Part shown: one piece after another, positions 24,405 to 38,166 of the stretch
Layout: each line of letters opens with the position of its first letter
Numbering within the stretch: the stretch's first letter is position 1
From: Psococerastis gibbosa
Taxonomy: Eukaryota > Arthropoda > Insecta > Psocodea > Psocidae
NCBI GenBank assembly: GCA_963971405.1
Contig: OZ020493.1
Span: 1,674,001 to 1,738,000, forward strand
Direction of reading: 5' to 3'
Length of the DNA stretch: 64,000 nt
Notes under the pieces: generated by a model
What the model was told of the DNA's origin: nothing
The model's database searches: none
The model's input: only the letters and a program-made list of their open reading frames with translations
Program-made: the position numbers and the translations under genes

Positions 24405-26574
24405 GTACTTTTGGACTCAGGGGCGTAATGTGTCCTTCCCTCCCCCAGCCTCGGGCATTGTAAGACGTGGTGGTTCATACGCCATGGTCCCCTTTGCAGC
24501 ATTATGAATAGTAGCATTCCTAATAAGGAATATACATAAAAGATTTAATTCAGTATGCGGGTGGGTACTTATGGACTCGGGGCGAACAGCTCACCTATAT
24601 AAATAAATATATATGTAGTGAATAAGGAATATTTATAAGGAAGGAATATCCCAGTTTTTATTTGCACACACCAATTAGTAAAGTGTAAACTCATGTCTGC
24701 AGTAGACATACTTAAGATCTACATATATATTTGTGTGTGAGTACTTTTGGACTCAGGGGCGTAATGTGTCCTTCCCTCCCCCAGCCTCGAGCATTGTAAG
24801 ACGTGGTGGTTCATACGTCATTTTCCCCTTTGCAGCATTATGAATAGTAGCATTTCTAATAAGGAATATACATAAAAGATTTAATACAGTTTGTGGGTGA
24901 GTACTTATGGACTCGGGGCGAACAGCTACACCTATGTTAATAAATATATATGTAGGGAATAAGGAATATTTATAAGGAAGGAATAACCCAGTTTTTATTT
25001 GCAGACTCGAATTAGTAAAGTGTAAACTCATGTCTGCAGTAGACATATTTAAGATCTACATAAATATTGGTGAGTGAGTACTTATGGACTGAAGGGCGTA
25101 AAGTTTGGGAAGGCTTTGCCCCCCCCCCCCTCCTCGAGCACTGTGCGACGTGGTTCATATTTCATGGTCATATATATGGGATAAACAAGTTTTTATATCC
25201 TCGCTCGAATTAGTAAACAGTGAAATCATAACGTACTCAAGTCTACAGTAGACTTATCTAATTCTTCAGCATGCAGGTGAAGTACTGGAAGTGCCGGACT
25301 AACCACTATCTTTTTTTTTCTAGCAGTCGGGCTGTTTCAATTGACTAGTGGGTACAATGTTTCACTGATTATGAAAAAAATGTACAACAATTCCTACACA
25401 CAGAGGGAATTTCAAACGTGAAGACAAACTCCAGTGAATTGCGGAAGACTTTCGAAAATCGGACAACTACATAAATATTTGTGGGTGAGTACTTTTGGAC
25501 TCAGGGGCGTAATGTGTCCTTCCCTCCCCCAGCCTCGGGCATTGTAAGACGTGGTGGTTCATACGCCATGGTCCCCTTTGCAGCATTATGAATAGTAGCC
25601 TTCCTAATAAGGAATATACATAAAAGATTTAATACAGTTTGTGGGTGAGTACTTATGGACTCGGGGCGAACAGCTACACCTATGTATATAAATATATATG
25701 TGGGGAATAAGGAATATTTATAAGGAAGGAATAACCCAGTTTTTATTTGCACACACCAATTAGTAAAGTGTAAACTCATGTCTGCAGTAGACAAATTTAA
25801 GATCTACATATATATTTGTGTGTGAGTACTTTTGGACTCAGGGGCGTAATGTGTCCTTCCCTCCCCCAGCCTCGAGCATTGTAAGACGTGGTGGTTCATA
25901 CGTCATTTTCCCCTTTGCAGCATTATGAATAGTAGCATTTCTAATAAGGAATATACATAAAAGATTTAATACAGTTTGTGGGTGAGTACTTATGGACTCG
26001 GGGCGAACAGCTACACCTATGTTAATAAATATATATGTAGGGAATAAGGAATATTTATAAGGAAGGAATAACCCAGTTTTTATTTGCAGACTCGAATTAG
26101 TAAAGTGTAAACTCATGTCTGCAGTAGACATATTTCAGATCTACATAAATATTGGTGAGTGAGTACTTATGGACTGAAGGGCGTAAAGTTTGGGAAGGCT
26201 TTGCCCCCCCCCCCCTCCTCGAGCACTGTGCGACGTGGTTCATATTTCATGGTCATATATATGGGATAAACAAGTTTTTATATCCTCGCTCGAATTAGTA
26301 AACAGTGAAATCATAACGTACTCAAGTCTACAGTAGACTTATCTAATTCTTCAGCATGCAGGTGAAGTACTGGAAGTGCCGGACTAACCACTATCTTTTT
26401 TTTTTCTAGCAGTCGGGCTGTTTCAATTGACTAGTGGGTACAATGTTTGACTGATTATGAAAAAAATGTACAACAATTCCTACACACAGAGGGAATTTCA
26501 AACGTGAAGACAAACTCCAGTGAATTGCGGAAGACTTTCGAAAATCGGACAACTACATAAATATTTGTGGGTGA
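24405..26574 (+). repeat. HOR copy 5
   Basis: Order A_c, A_d, B, A_a, A_d, B; 2,170 bp. The first B has TTTCACTG (c at 25,363) where other copies read TTTGACTG. The next HOR copy has the same change at 27,532, so these neighbours are probably recent tandem duplicates. Confidence 0.93.
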
Positions 26575-28744
26575 GTACTTTTGGACTCAGGGGCGTAATG
26601 TGTCCTTCCCTCCCCCAGCCTCGGGCATTGTAAGACGTGGTGGTTCATACGCCATGGTCCCCTTTGCAGCATTATGAATAGTAGCATTCCTAATAAGGAA
26701 TATACATAAAAGATTTAATTCAGTATGCGGGTGGGTACTTATGGACTCGGGGCGAACAGCTCACCTATATAAATAAATATATATGTAGTGAATAAGGAAT
26801 ATTTATAAGGAAGGAATATCCCAGTTTTTATTTGCACACACCAATTAGTAAAGTGTAAACTCATGTCTGCAGTAGACATACTTAAGATCTACATATATAT
26901 TTGTGTGTGAGTACTTTTGGACTCAGGGGCGTAATGTGTCCTTCCCTCCCCCAGCCTCGAGCATTGTAAGACGTGGTGGTTCATACGTCATTTTCCCCTT
27001 TGCAGCATTATGAATAGTAGCATTTCTAATAAGGAATATACATAAAAGATTTAATACAGTTTGTGGGTGAGTACTTATGGACTCGGGGCGAACAGCTACA
27101 CCTATGTTAATAAATATATATGTAGGGAATAAGGAATATTTATAAGGAAGGAATAACCCAGTTTTTATTTGCAGACTCGAATTAGTAAAGTGTAAACTCA
27201 TGTCTGCAGTAGACATATTTAAGATCTACATAAATATTGGTGAGTGAGTACTTATGGACTGAAGGGCGTAAAGTTTGGGAAGGCTTTGCCCCCCCCCCCT
27301 CCTCGAGCACTGTGCGACGTGGTTCATATTTCATGGTCATATATATGGGATAAACAAGTTTTTATATCCTCGCTCGAATTAGTAAACAGTGAAATCATAA
27401 CGTACTCAAGTCTACAGTAGACTTATCTAATTCTTCAGCATGCAGGTGAAGTACTGGAAGTGCCGGACTAACCACTATCTTTTTTTTTCTAGCAGTCGGG
27501 CTGTTTCAATTGACTAGTGGGTACAATGTTTCACTGATTATGAAAAAAATGTACAACAATTCCTACACACAGAGGGAATTTCAAACGTGAAGACAAACTC
27601 CAGTGAATTGCGGAAGACTTTCGAAAATCGGACAACTACATAAATATTTGTGGGTGAGTACTTTTGGACTCAGGGGCGTAATGTGTCCTTCCCTCCCCCA
27701 GCCTCGGGCATTGTAAGACGTGGTGGTTCATACGCCATGGTCCCCTTTGCAGCATTATGAATAGTAGCCTTCCTAATAAGGAATATACATAAAAGATTTA
27801 ATACAGTTTGTGGGTGAGTACTTATGGACTCGGGGCGAACAGCTACACCTATGTATATAAATATATATGTGGGGAATAAGGAATATTTATAAGGAAGGAA
27901 TAACCCAGTTTTTATTTGCACACACCAATTAGTAAAGTGTAAACTCATGTCTGCAGTAGACAAATTTAAGATCTACATATATATTTGTGTGTGAGTACTT
28001 TTGGACTCAGGGGCGTAATGTGTCCTTCCCTCCCCCAGCCTCGAGCATTGTAAGACGTGGTGGTTCATACGTCATTTTCCCCTTTGCAGCATTATGAATA
28101 GTAGCATTTCTAATAAGGAATATACATAAAAGATTTAATACAGTTTGTGGGTGAGTACTTATGGACTCGGGGCGAACAGCTACACCTATGTTAATAAATA
28201 TATATGTAGGGAATAAGGAATATTTATAAGGAAGGAATAACCCAGTTTTTATTTGCAGACTCGAATTAGTAAAGTGTAAACTCATGTCTGCAGTAGACAT
28301 ATTTAAGATCTACATAAATATTGGTGAGTGAGTACTTATGGACTGAAGGGCGTAAAGTTTGGGAAGGCTTTGCCCCCCCCCCCCCTCCTCGAGCACTGTG
28401 CGACGTGGTTCATATTTCATGGTCATATTTATGGGATAAACAAGTTTTTATATCCTCGCTCGAATTAGTAAACAGTGAAATCATAACGTACTCAAGTCTA
28501 CAGTAGACTTATCTAATTCTTCAGCATGCAGGTGAAGTACTGGAAGTGCCGGACTAACCACTATCTTTTTTTTTTCTAGCAGTCGGGCTGTTTCAATTGA
28601 CTAGTGGGTACAATGTTTGACTGATTATGAAAAAAATGTACAACAATTCCTACACACAGAGGGAATTTCAAACGTGAAGACAAACTCCAGTGAATTGCGG
28701 AAGACTTTCGAAAATCGGACAACTACATAAATATTTGTGGGTGA
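26575..28744 (+). repeat. HOR copy 6
   Basis: Order A_c, A_d, B, A_a, A_d, B; 2,170 bp. It shares TTTCACTG with copy 5, but its second B has ATATTTATGGG near 28,427. From about here the segment to 34.9 kb recurs at an offset of about 26,065 bp. Confidence 0.93.
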
Positions 28745-29828
28745 GTACTTTTGGACTCAGGGGCGTAATGTGTCCTTCCCTCCCCCAGCCTCGGGCATTG
28801 TAAGACGTGGTGGTTCATACGCCATGGTCCCCTTTGCAGCATTATGAATAGTAGCATTCCTAATAAGGAATATACATAAAAGATTTAATTCAGTATGCGG
28901 GTGGGTACTTATGGACTCGGGGCGAACAGCTCACCTATATAAATAAATATATATGTAGTGAATAAGGAATATTTATAAGGAAGGAATATCCCAGTTTTTA
29001 TTTGCACACACCAATTAGTAAAGTGTAAACTCATGTCTGCAGTAGACATACTTAAGATCTACATATATATTTGTGTGTGAGTACTTTTGGACTCAGGGGC
29101 GTAATGTGTCCTTCCCTCCCCCAGCCTCGAGCATTGTAAGACGTGGTGGTTCATACGTCATTTTCCCCTTTGCAGCATTATGAATAGTAGCATTTCTAAT
29201 AAGGAATATACATAAAAGATTTAATACAGTTTGTGGGTGAGTACTTATGGACTCGGGGCGAACAGCTACACCTATGTTAATAAATATATATGTAGGGAAT
29301 AAGGAATATTTATAAGGAAGGAATAACCCAGTTTTTATTTGCAGACTCGAATTAGTAAAGTGTAAACTCATGTCTGCAGTAGACATATTTAAGATCTACA
29401 TAAATATTGGTGAGTGAGTACTTATGGACTGAAGGGCGTAAAGTTTGGGAAGGCTTTGCCCCCCCCCCCTCCTCGAGCACTGTGCGACGTGGTTCATATT
29501 TCATGGTCATATTTATGGGATAAACAAGTTTTTATATCCTCGCTCGAATTAGTAAACAGTGAAATCATAACGTACTCAAGTCTACAGTAGACTTATCTAA
29601 TTCTTCAGCATGCAGGTGAAGTACTGGAAGTGCCGGACTAACCACTATCTTTTTTTTTTCTAGCAGTCGGGCTGTTTCAATTGACTAGTGGGTACAATGT
29701 TTGACTGATTATGAAAAAAATGTACAACAATTCCTACACACAGAGGGAATTTCAAACGTGAAGACAAACTCCAGTGAATTGCGGAAGACTTTCGAAAATC
29801 GGACAACTACATAAATATTTGTGGGTGA
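28745..29828 (+). repeat. Half HOR: A_c-A_d-B
   Basis: The regular tract breaks after this half unit: the next module is A_c again instead of A_a. The B has ATATTTATGGG. This is the kind of product expected from out-of-register exchange between the two halves of the HOR. Confidence 0.9.
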
Positions 29829-30501
29829 GTACTTTTGGACTCAGGGGCGTAATGTGTCCTTCCCTCCCCCAGCCTCGGGCATTGTAAGACGTGGTGGTTC
29901 ATACGCCATGGTCCCCTTTGCAGCATTATGAATAGTAGCATTCCTAATAAGGAATATACATAAAAGATTTAATTCAGTATGCGGGTGGGTACTTATGGAC
30001 TCGGGGCGAACAGCTCACCTATATAAATAAATATATATGTAGTGAATAAGGAATATTTATAAGGAAGGAATATCCCAGTTTTTATTTGCACACACCAATT
30101 AGTAAAGTGTAAACTCATGTCTGCAGTAGACATACTTAAGATCTACATATATATTTGTGTGTGAGTACTTTTGGACTCAGGGGCGTAATGTGTCCTTCCC
30201 TCCCCCAGCCTCGAGCATTGTAAGACGTGGTGGTTCATACGTCATTTTCCCCTTTGCAGCATTATGAATAGTAGCATTTCAAATAAGGAATATACATAAA
30301 AGATTTAATACAGTTTGTGGGTGAGTACTTATGGACTCGGGGCGAACAGCTACACCTATGTTAATAAATATATATGTAGGGAATAAGGAATATTTATAAG
30401 GAAGGAATAACCCAGTTTTTATTTGCAGACTCGAATTAGTAAAGTGTAAACTCATGTCTGCAGTAGACATATTTAAGATCTACATAAATATTGGTGAGTG
30501 A
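29829..30501 (+). repeat. A_c-A_d pair, A_d with CATTTCAAATAAG
   Basis: The A_d copy has a single change (a at 30,281) that recurs at 37,946, 49,692 and 56,351. All four copies stand directly before a B'-B'' composite with GCACTGAGCG, so the pair and the composite were copied together. The change shortens the minus-strand frame to 63 codons. Confidence 0.9.
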
Positions 30502-31111
30502 GTACTTATGGACTGAAGGGCGTAAAGTTTGGGAAGGCTTTGCCCCCCCCCCCCTCCTCGAGCACTGTGCGACGTGGTTCATATTTCATGGTCATATATA
30601 TGGGATAAACAAGTTTTTATATCCTCGCTCGAATTAGTAAACAGTGAAATCATAACGTACTCAAGTCTACAGTAGACTTATCTAATTCTTCAGCATGCAG
30701 GTGAAATGGACTGAAGGGCGTACAGTTTGGGACGGCTTTGCCCCCCCCCCCCCTCCTCGAGCACTGAGCGACGTGGTTCATACTTCATGGTCATATATAA
30801 GGGATAACCAAGTTTTTATTTCCACGCTCGAATTAGTAAACAGTGAAATCATAAGGTACTCAAGTCTACAGTAGACTTATCTAATTCTTCAGCATGCAGG
30901 TGAAGTACTGGAAGTGCCGGACTAACCACTATCTTTTTTTTTCTAGCAGTCGGGCTGTTTCAATTGACTAGTGGGTACAATGTTTGACTGATTATGCAAA
31001 AAATGTACATCAATTCCTACACACAGAGGGAATTTCAAACGTGAAGACAAACTCCAGTGAATTGCGGAAGACTTTCGAAAATCGGACAACTACATAAATA
31101 TTTGTGTGTGA
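30502..31111 (+). repeat. Composite B'-B''
   Basis: Junction GTGAAATGGACTG at about 30,701, with GCACTGAGCG in B''. It matches the composites at 38,167 and 56,572, each with the same modules on both sides. Confidence 0.9.
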
Positions 31112-31863
31112 GTACTTTTGGACTCAGGGGCGTAATGTGTCCTTCCCTCCCCCAGCCTCGAGCATTGTAAGACGTGGTGGTTCATACGCCATGGTCCCCT
31201 TTGCAGCATTATGAATAGTAGCATTTCTAATAAGGAATATACATAAAAGATTTAATACAGTTTGTGGGTGAGTACTTATGGACTCGGGGCGAACAGCTAC
31301 ACCTATGTTAATAAATATATATGTAGGGAATAAGGAATATTTATAAGGAAGGAATAACCCAGTTTTTATTTGCAGACTCGAATTAGTAAAGTGTAAACTC
31401 ATGTCTGCAGTAGACATATTTAAGATCTACATAAATATTGGTGAGTGAGTACTTATGGACTGAAGGGCGTAAAGTTTGGGAAGGCTTTGCCCCCCCCCCC
31501 CCCCTCCTCGAGCACTGTGCGACGTGGTTCATATTTCATGGTCATATATATGGGATAAACAAGTTTTTATATCCTCGCTCGAATTAGTAAACAGTGAAAT
31601 CATAACGTACTCAAGTCTACAGTAGACTTATCTAATTCTTCAGCATGCAGGTGAAGTACTGGAAGTGCCGGACTAACCACTATCTTTTTTTTTCTAGCAG
31701 TCGGGCTGTTTCAATTGACTAGTGGGTACAATGTTTGACTGATTATGAAAAAAAATGTACAACAATTCCTACACACAGAGGGAATTTCAAACGTGAAGAC
31801 AAACTCCAGTGAATTGCGGAAGACTTTCGAAAATCGGACAACTACATAAATATTTGTGGGTGA
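31112..31863 (+). repeat. Mosaic A + B
   Basis: The A (31112-31448) has GAGCATT, GCCATGG and CATTTCT in front and an A_d back half. The B (31449-31863) has a C15 tract and eight a's in ATGAAAAAAAATG, one more than usual. Confidence 0.88.
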
Positions 31864-33620
31864 GTACTTTTGGACTCAGGGGCGTAATGTGTCCTTCCCT
31901 CCCCCAGCCTCGGGCATTGTAAGACGTGGTGGTTCATACGCCATGGTCCCCTTTGCAGCATTATGAATAGTAGCCTTCCTAATAAGGAATATACATAAAA
32001 GATTTAATTCAGTATGCGGGTGGGTACTTATGGACTCGGGGCGAACAGCTCACCTATATAAATAAATATATATGTAGTGAATAAGGAATATTTATAAGGA
32101 AGGAATATCCCAGTTTTTATTTGCACACACCAATTAGTAAAGTGTAAACTCATGTCTGCAGTAGACATACTTAAGATCTACATATATATTTGTGTGTGAG
32201 TACTTTTGGACTCAGGGGCGTAATGTGTCCTTCCCTCCCCCAGCCTCGAGCATTGTAAGACGTGGTGGTTCATACGTCATTTTCCCCTTTGCAGCATTAT
32301 GAATAGTAGCATTTCTAATAAGGAATATACATAAAAGATTTAATACAGTTTGTGGGTGAGTACTTATGGACTCGGGGCGAACAGCTACACCTATGTTAAT
32401 AAATATATATGTAGGGAATAAGGAATATTTATAAGGAAGGAATAACCCAGTTTTTATTTGCAGACTCGAATTAGTAAAGTGTAAACTCATGTCTGCAGTA
32501 GACATATTTAAGATCTACATAAATATTGGTGAGTGAGTACTTATGGACTGAAGGGCGTAAAGTTTGGGAAGGCTTTGCCCCCCCCCCCTCCTCGAGCACT
32601 GTGCGACGTGGTTCATATTTCATGGTCATATATATGGGATAAACAAGTTTTTATATCCTCGCTCGAATTAGTAAACAGTGAAATCATAACGTACTCAAGT
32701 CTACAGTAGACTTATCTAATTCTTCAGCATGCAGGTGAAGTACTGGAAGTGCCGGACTAACCACTATCTTTTTTTTTTCTAGCAGTCGGGCTGTTTCAAT
32801 TGACTAGTGGGTACAATGTTTGACTGATTATGAAAAAAATGTACAACAATTCCTACACACAGAGGGAATTTCAAACGTGAAGACAAACTCCAGTGAATTG
32901 CGGAAGACTTTCGAAAATCGGACAACTACATAAATATTTGTGGGTGAGTACTTTTGGACTCAGGGGCGTAATGTGTCCTTCCCTCCCCCAGCCTCGGGCA
33001 TTGTAAGACGTGGTGGTTCATACGCCATGGTCCCCTTTGCAGCATTATGAATAGTAGCATTCCTAATAAGGAATATACATAAAAGATTTAATTCAGTATG
33101 CGGGTGGGTACTTATGGACTCGGGGCGAACAGCTCACCTATATAAATAAATATATATGTAGTGAATAAGGAATATTTATAAGGAAGGAATATCCCAGTTT
33201 TTATTTGCACACACCAATTAGTAAAGTGTAAACTCATGTCTGCAGTAGACATACTTAAGATCTACATATATATTTGTGTGTGAGTACTTTTGGACTCAGG
33301 GGCGTAATGTGTCCTTCCCTCCCCCAGCCTCGAGCATTGTAAGACGTGGTGGTTCATACGTCATTTTCCCCTTTGCAGCATTATGAATAGTAGCATTTCT
33401 AATAAGGAATATACATAAAAGATTTAATACAGTTTGTGGGTGAGTACTTATGGACTCGGGGCGAACAGCTACACCTATGTTAATAAATATATATGTAGGG
33501 AATAAGGAATATTTATAAGGAAGGAATAACCCAGTTTTTATTTGCAGACTCGAATTAGTAAAGTGTAAACTCATGTCTGCAGTAGACATATTTAAGATCT
33601 ACATAAATATTGGTGAGTGA
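31864..33620 (+). repeat. A_c-A_d-B-A_c-A_d
   Basis: Two A_c-A_d pairs (31,864 and 32,948) are separated by one B (32,537-32,947). The first A_c is the CCTTCC mosaic and the second is typical. The set recurs at 39,526 and 57,928. Confidence 0.9.
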
Positions 33621-34227
33621 GTACTTATGGACTGAAGGGCGTAAAGTTTGGGAAGGCTTTGCCCCCCCCCCTCCTCGAGCACTGTGCGACGTGGTTCATA
33701 TTTCATGGTCATATATATGGGATAAACAAGTTTTTATATCCTCGCTCGAATTAGTAAACAGTGAAATCATAACGTACTCAAGTCTACAGTAGACTTATCT
33801 AATTCTTCAGCATGCAGGTGAAATGGACTGAAGGGCGTACAGTTTGGGACGGCTTTGCCCCCCCCCCCCTCCTCGAGCACTGTGCGACGTGGTTCATACT
33901 TCATGGTCATATATAAGGGATAACCAAGTTTTTATTTCCACGCTCGAATTAGTAAACAGTGAAATCATAAGGTACTCAAGTCTACAGTAGACTTATCTAA
34001 TTCTTCAGCATGCAGGTGAAGTACTGGAAGTGCCGGACTAACCACTATCTTTTTTTTTCTAGCAGTCGGGCTGTTTCAATTGACTAGTGGGTACAATGTT
34101 TGACTGATTATGCAAAAAATGTACATCAATTCCTACACACAGAGGGAATTTCAAACGTGAAGACAAACTCCAGTGAATTGCGGAAGACTTTCGAAAATCG
34201 GACAACTACATAAATATTTGTGTGTGA
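33621..34227 (+). repeat. Composite B'-B''
   Basis: Junction at about 33,818; C10 in B'. Unlike the composite at 30.5 kb, B'' has GCACTGTGCG, as at 59,685 and in the last two composites of the window. Confidence 0.9.
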
Positions 34228-35317
34228 GTACTTTTGGACTCAGGGGCGTAATGTGTCCTTCCCTCCCCCAGCCTCGAGCATTGTAAGACGTGGTGGTTCA
34301 TACGCCATGGTCCCCTTTGCAGCATTATGAATAGTAGTATTTCTAATAAGGAATATACATAAAAGATTTAATACAGTTTGTGGGTGAGTACTTATGGACT
34401 CGGGGCGAACAGCTACACCTATGTTAATAAATATATATGTAGTGAATAAGGAATATTTATAAGGAAGGAATATCCCAGTTTTTATTTGCACACACCAATT
34501 AGTAAAGTGTAAACTCATGTCTGCAGTAGACATACTTAAGATCTACATATATATTTGTGTGTGAGTACTTTTGGACTCAGGGGCGTAATGTGTCCTTCCC
34601 TCCCCCAGCCTCGAGCATTGTAAGACGTGGTGGTTCATACGTCATTTTCCCCTTTGCAGCATTATGAATAGTAGCATTTCTAATAAGGAATATACATAAA
34701 AGATTTAATACAGTTTGTGGGTGAGTACTTATGGACTCGGGGCGAACAGCTACACCTATGTTAATAAATATATATGTAGGGAATAAGGAATATTTATAAG
34801 GAAGGAATAACCCAGTTTTTATTTGCAGACTCGAATTAGTAAAGTGTAAACTCATGTCTGCAGTAGACATATTTAAGATCTACATAAATATTGGTGAGTG
34901 AGTACTTATGGACTGAAGGGCGTAAAGTTTGGGAAGGCTTTGCCCCCCCCCCCCCCCCCTCCTCGAGCACTGTGCGACGTGGTTCATATTTCATGGTCAT
35001 ATTTATGGGATAAACAAGTTTTTATATCCTCGCTCGAATTAGTAAACAGTGAAATCATAACGTACTCAAGTCTACAGTAGACTTATCTAATTCTTCAGCA
35101 TGCAGGTGAAGTACTGGAAGTGCCGGACTAACCACTATCTTTTTTTTTCTAGCAGTCGGGCTGTTTCAATTCACTAGTGGGTACAATGTTTGACTGATTA
35201 TGAAAAAAATGTACATCAATTCCTACACACAGAGGGAATTTCAAACGTGAAGACAAACTCCAGTGAATTGCGGAAGACTTTCGAAAATCGGACAACTACA
35301 TAAATATTTGTGTGTGA
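34228..35317 (+). repeat. Tandem duplication unit 1: mosaic A, A_d, hybrid B
   Basis: The first A has private TAGTATTTC (near 34,336) with GTTAATAA, TAGTG and CACACACC; an A_d follows. The B (34,902-35,317) is a hybrid: its front is ordinary B (AAACAAG, ATATCCTCG, AACGTAC) and its back is B'' (GTACATCAATTCC, TTTGTGTGTGAG), with TTCACTAG in between. The exchange lies in B2 near 35.2 kb. The C tract of 17 is the longest I counted. Confidence 0.9.
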
Positions 35318-36406
35318 GTACTTTTGGACTCAGGGGCGTAATGTGTCCTTCCCTCCCCCAGCCTCGAGCATTGTAAGACGTGGTGGTTCATACGCCATGG
35401 TCCCCTTTGCAGCATTATGAATAGTAGTATTTCTAATAAGGAATATACATAAAAGATTTAATACAGTTTGTGGGTGAGTACTTATGGACTCGGGGCGAAC
35501 AGCTACACCTATGTTAATAAATATATATGTAGTGAATAAGGAATATTTATAAGGAAGGAATATCCCAGTTTTTATTTGCACACACCAATTAGTAAAGTGT
35601 AAACTCATGTCTGCAGTAGACATACTTAAGATCTACATATATATTTGTGTGTGAGTACTTTTGGACTCAGGGGCGTAATGTGTCCTTCCCTCCCCCAGCC
35701 TCGAGCATTGTAAGACGTGGTGGTTCATACGTCATTTTCCCCTTTGCAGCATTATGAATAGTAGCATTTCTAATAAGGAATATACATAAAAGATTTAATA
35801 CAGTTTGTGGGTGAGTACTTATGGACTCGGGGCGAACAGCTACACCTATGTTAATAAATATATATGTAGGGAATAAGGAATATTTATAAGGAAGGAATAA
35901 CCCAGTTTTTATTTGCAGACTCGAATTAGTAAAGTGTAAACTCATGTCTGCAGTAGACATATTTAAGATCTACATAAATATTGGTGAGTGAGTACTTATG
36001 GACTGAAGGGCGTAAAGTTTGGGAAGGCTTTGCCCCCCCCCCCCCCCTCCTCGAGCACTGTGCGACGTGGTTCATATTTCATGGTCATATTTATGGGATA
36101 AACAAGTTTTTATATCCTCGCTCGAATTAGTAAACAGTGAAATCATAACGTACTCAAGTCTACAGTAGACTTATCTAATTCTTCAGCATGCAGGTGAAGT
36201 ACTGGAAGTGCCGGACTAACCACTATCTTTTTTTTTTCTAGCAGTCGGGCTGTTTCAATTGACTAGTGGGTACAATGTTTGACTGATTATGAAAAAAATG
36301 TACAACAATTCCTACACACAGAGGGAATTTCAAACGTGAAGACAAACTCCAGTGAATTGCGGAAGACTTTCGAAAATCGGACAACTACATAAATATTTGT
36401 GGGTGA
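35318..36406 (+). repeat. Tandem duplication unit 2: mosaic A, A_d, B
   Basis: It repeats the previous unit at an offset of 1,090 bp, including TAGTATTTC near 35,426. Its B is entirely ordinary except for ATATTTATGGG and a C15 tract. The hybrid B in unit 1 is therefore probably the crossover point that made this duplication. Confidence 0.9.
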
Positions 36407-37493
36407 GTACTTTTGGACTCAGGGGCGTAATGTGTCCTTCCCTCCCCCAGCCTCGGGCATTGTAAGACGTGGTGGTTCATACGCCATGGTCCCCTTTGCA
36501 GCATTATGAATAGTAGCCTTCCTAATAAGGAATATACATAAAAGATTTAATACAGTTTGTGGGTGAGTACTTATGGACTCGGGGCGAACAGCTACACCTA
36601 TGTATATAAATATATATGTGGGGAATAAGGAATATTTATAAGGAAGGAATAACCCAGTTTTTATTTGCACACACCAATTAGTAAAGTGTAAACTCATGTC
36701 TGCAGTAGACAAATTTAAGATCTACATATATATTTGTGTGTGAGTACTTTTGGACTCAGGGGCGTAATGTGTCCTTCCCTCCCCCAGCCTCGAGCATTGT
36801 AAGACGTGGTGGTTCATACGTCATTTTCCCCTTTGCAGCATTATGAATAGTAGCATTTCTAATAAGGAATATACATAAAAGATTTAATACAGTTTGTGGG
36901 TGAGTACTTATGGACTCGGGGCGAACAGCTACACCTATGTTAATAAATATATATGTAGGGAATAAGGAATATTTATAAGGAAGGAATAACCCAGTTTTTA
37001 TTTGCAGACTCGAATTAGTAAAGTGTAAACTCATGTCTGCAGTAGACATATTTAAGATCTACATAAATATTGGTGAGTGAGTACTTATGGACTGAAGGGC
37101 GTAAAGTTTGGGAAGGCTTTGCCCCCCCCCCCCCTCCTCGAGCACTGTGCGACGTGGTTCATATTTCATGGTCATATTTATGGGATAAACAAGTTTTTAT
37201 ATCCTCGCTCGAATTAGTAAACAGTGAAATCATAACGTACTCAAGTCAACAGTAGACTTATCTAATTCTTCAGCATGCAGGTGAAGTACTGGAAGTGCCG
37301 GACTAACCACTATCTTTTTTTTTTCTAGCAGTCGGGCTGTTTCAATTGACTAGTGGGTACAATGTTTGACTGATTATGAAAAAAATGTACAACAATTCCT
37401 ACACACAGAGGGAATTTCAAACGTGAAGACAAACTCCAGTGAATTGCGGAAGACTTTCGAAAATCGGACAACTACATAAATATTTGTGGGTGA
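36407..37493 (+). repeat. Half HOR: A_a-A_d-B
   Basis: This is the back half of the HOR. The B has ATATTTATGGG and AGTCAACAGTAG near 37,248, the latter a private change that breaks the dyad. From about here the order repeats 28.7-33.6 kb at an offset of about 7,663 bp. Confidence 0.9.
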
Positions 37494-38166
37494 GTACTTT
37501 TGGACTCAGGGGCGTAATGTGTCCTTCCCTCCCCCAGCCTCGGGCATTGTAAGACGTGGTGGTTCATACGCCATGGTCCCCTTTGCAGCATTATGAATAG
37601 TAGCATTCCTAATAAGGAATATACATAAAAGATTTAATTCAGTATGCGGGTGGGTACTTATGGACTCGGGGCGAACAGCTCACCTATATAAATAAATATA
37701 TATGTAGTGAATAAGGAATATTTATAAGGAAGGAATATCCCAGTTTTTATTTGCACACACCAATTAGTAAAGTGTAAACTCATGTCTGCAGTAGACATAC
37801 TTAAGATCTACATATATATTTGTGTGTGAGTACTTTTGGACTCAGGGGCGTAATGTGTCCTTCCCTCCCCCAGCCTCGAGCATTGTAAGACGTGGTGGTT
37901 CATACGTCATTTTCCCCTTTGCAGCATTATGAATAGTAGCATTTCAAATAAGGAATATACATAAAAGATTTAATACAGTTTGTGGGTGAGTACTTATGGA
38001 CTCGGGGCGAACAGCTACACCTATGTTAATAAATATATATGTAGGGAATAAGGAATATTTATAAGGAAGGAATAACCCAGTTTTTATTTGCAGACTCGAA
38101 TTAGTAAAGTGTAAACTCATGTCTGCAGTAGACATATTTAAGATCTACATAAATATTGGTGAGTGA
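37494..38166 (+). repeat. A_c-A_d pair, A_d with CATTTCAAATAAG
   Basis: Same pair as at 29,829; the diagnostic a is at 37,946. It precedes a composite with GCACTGAGCG. Confidence 0.9.
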
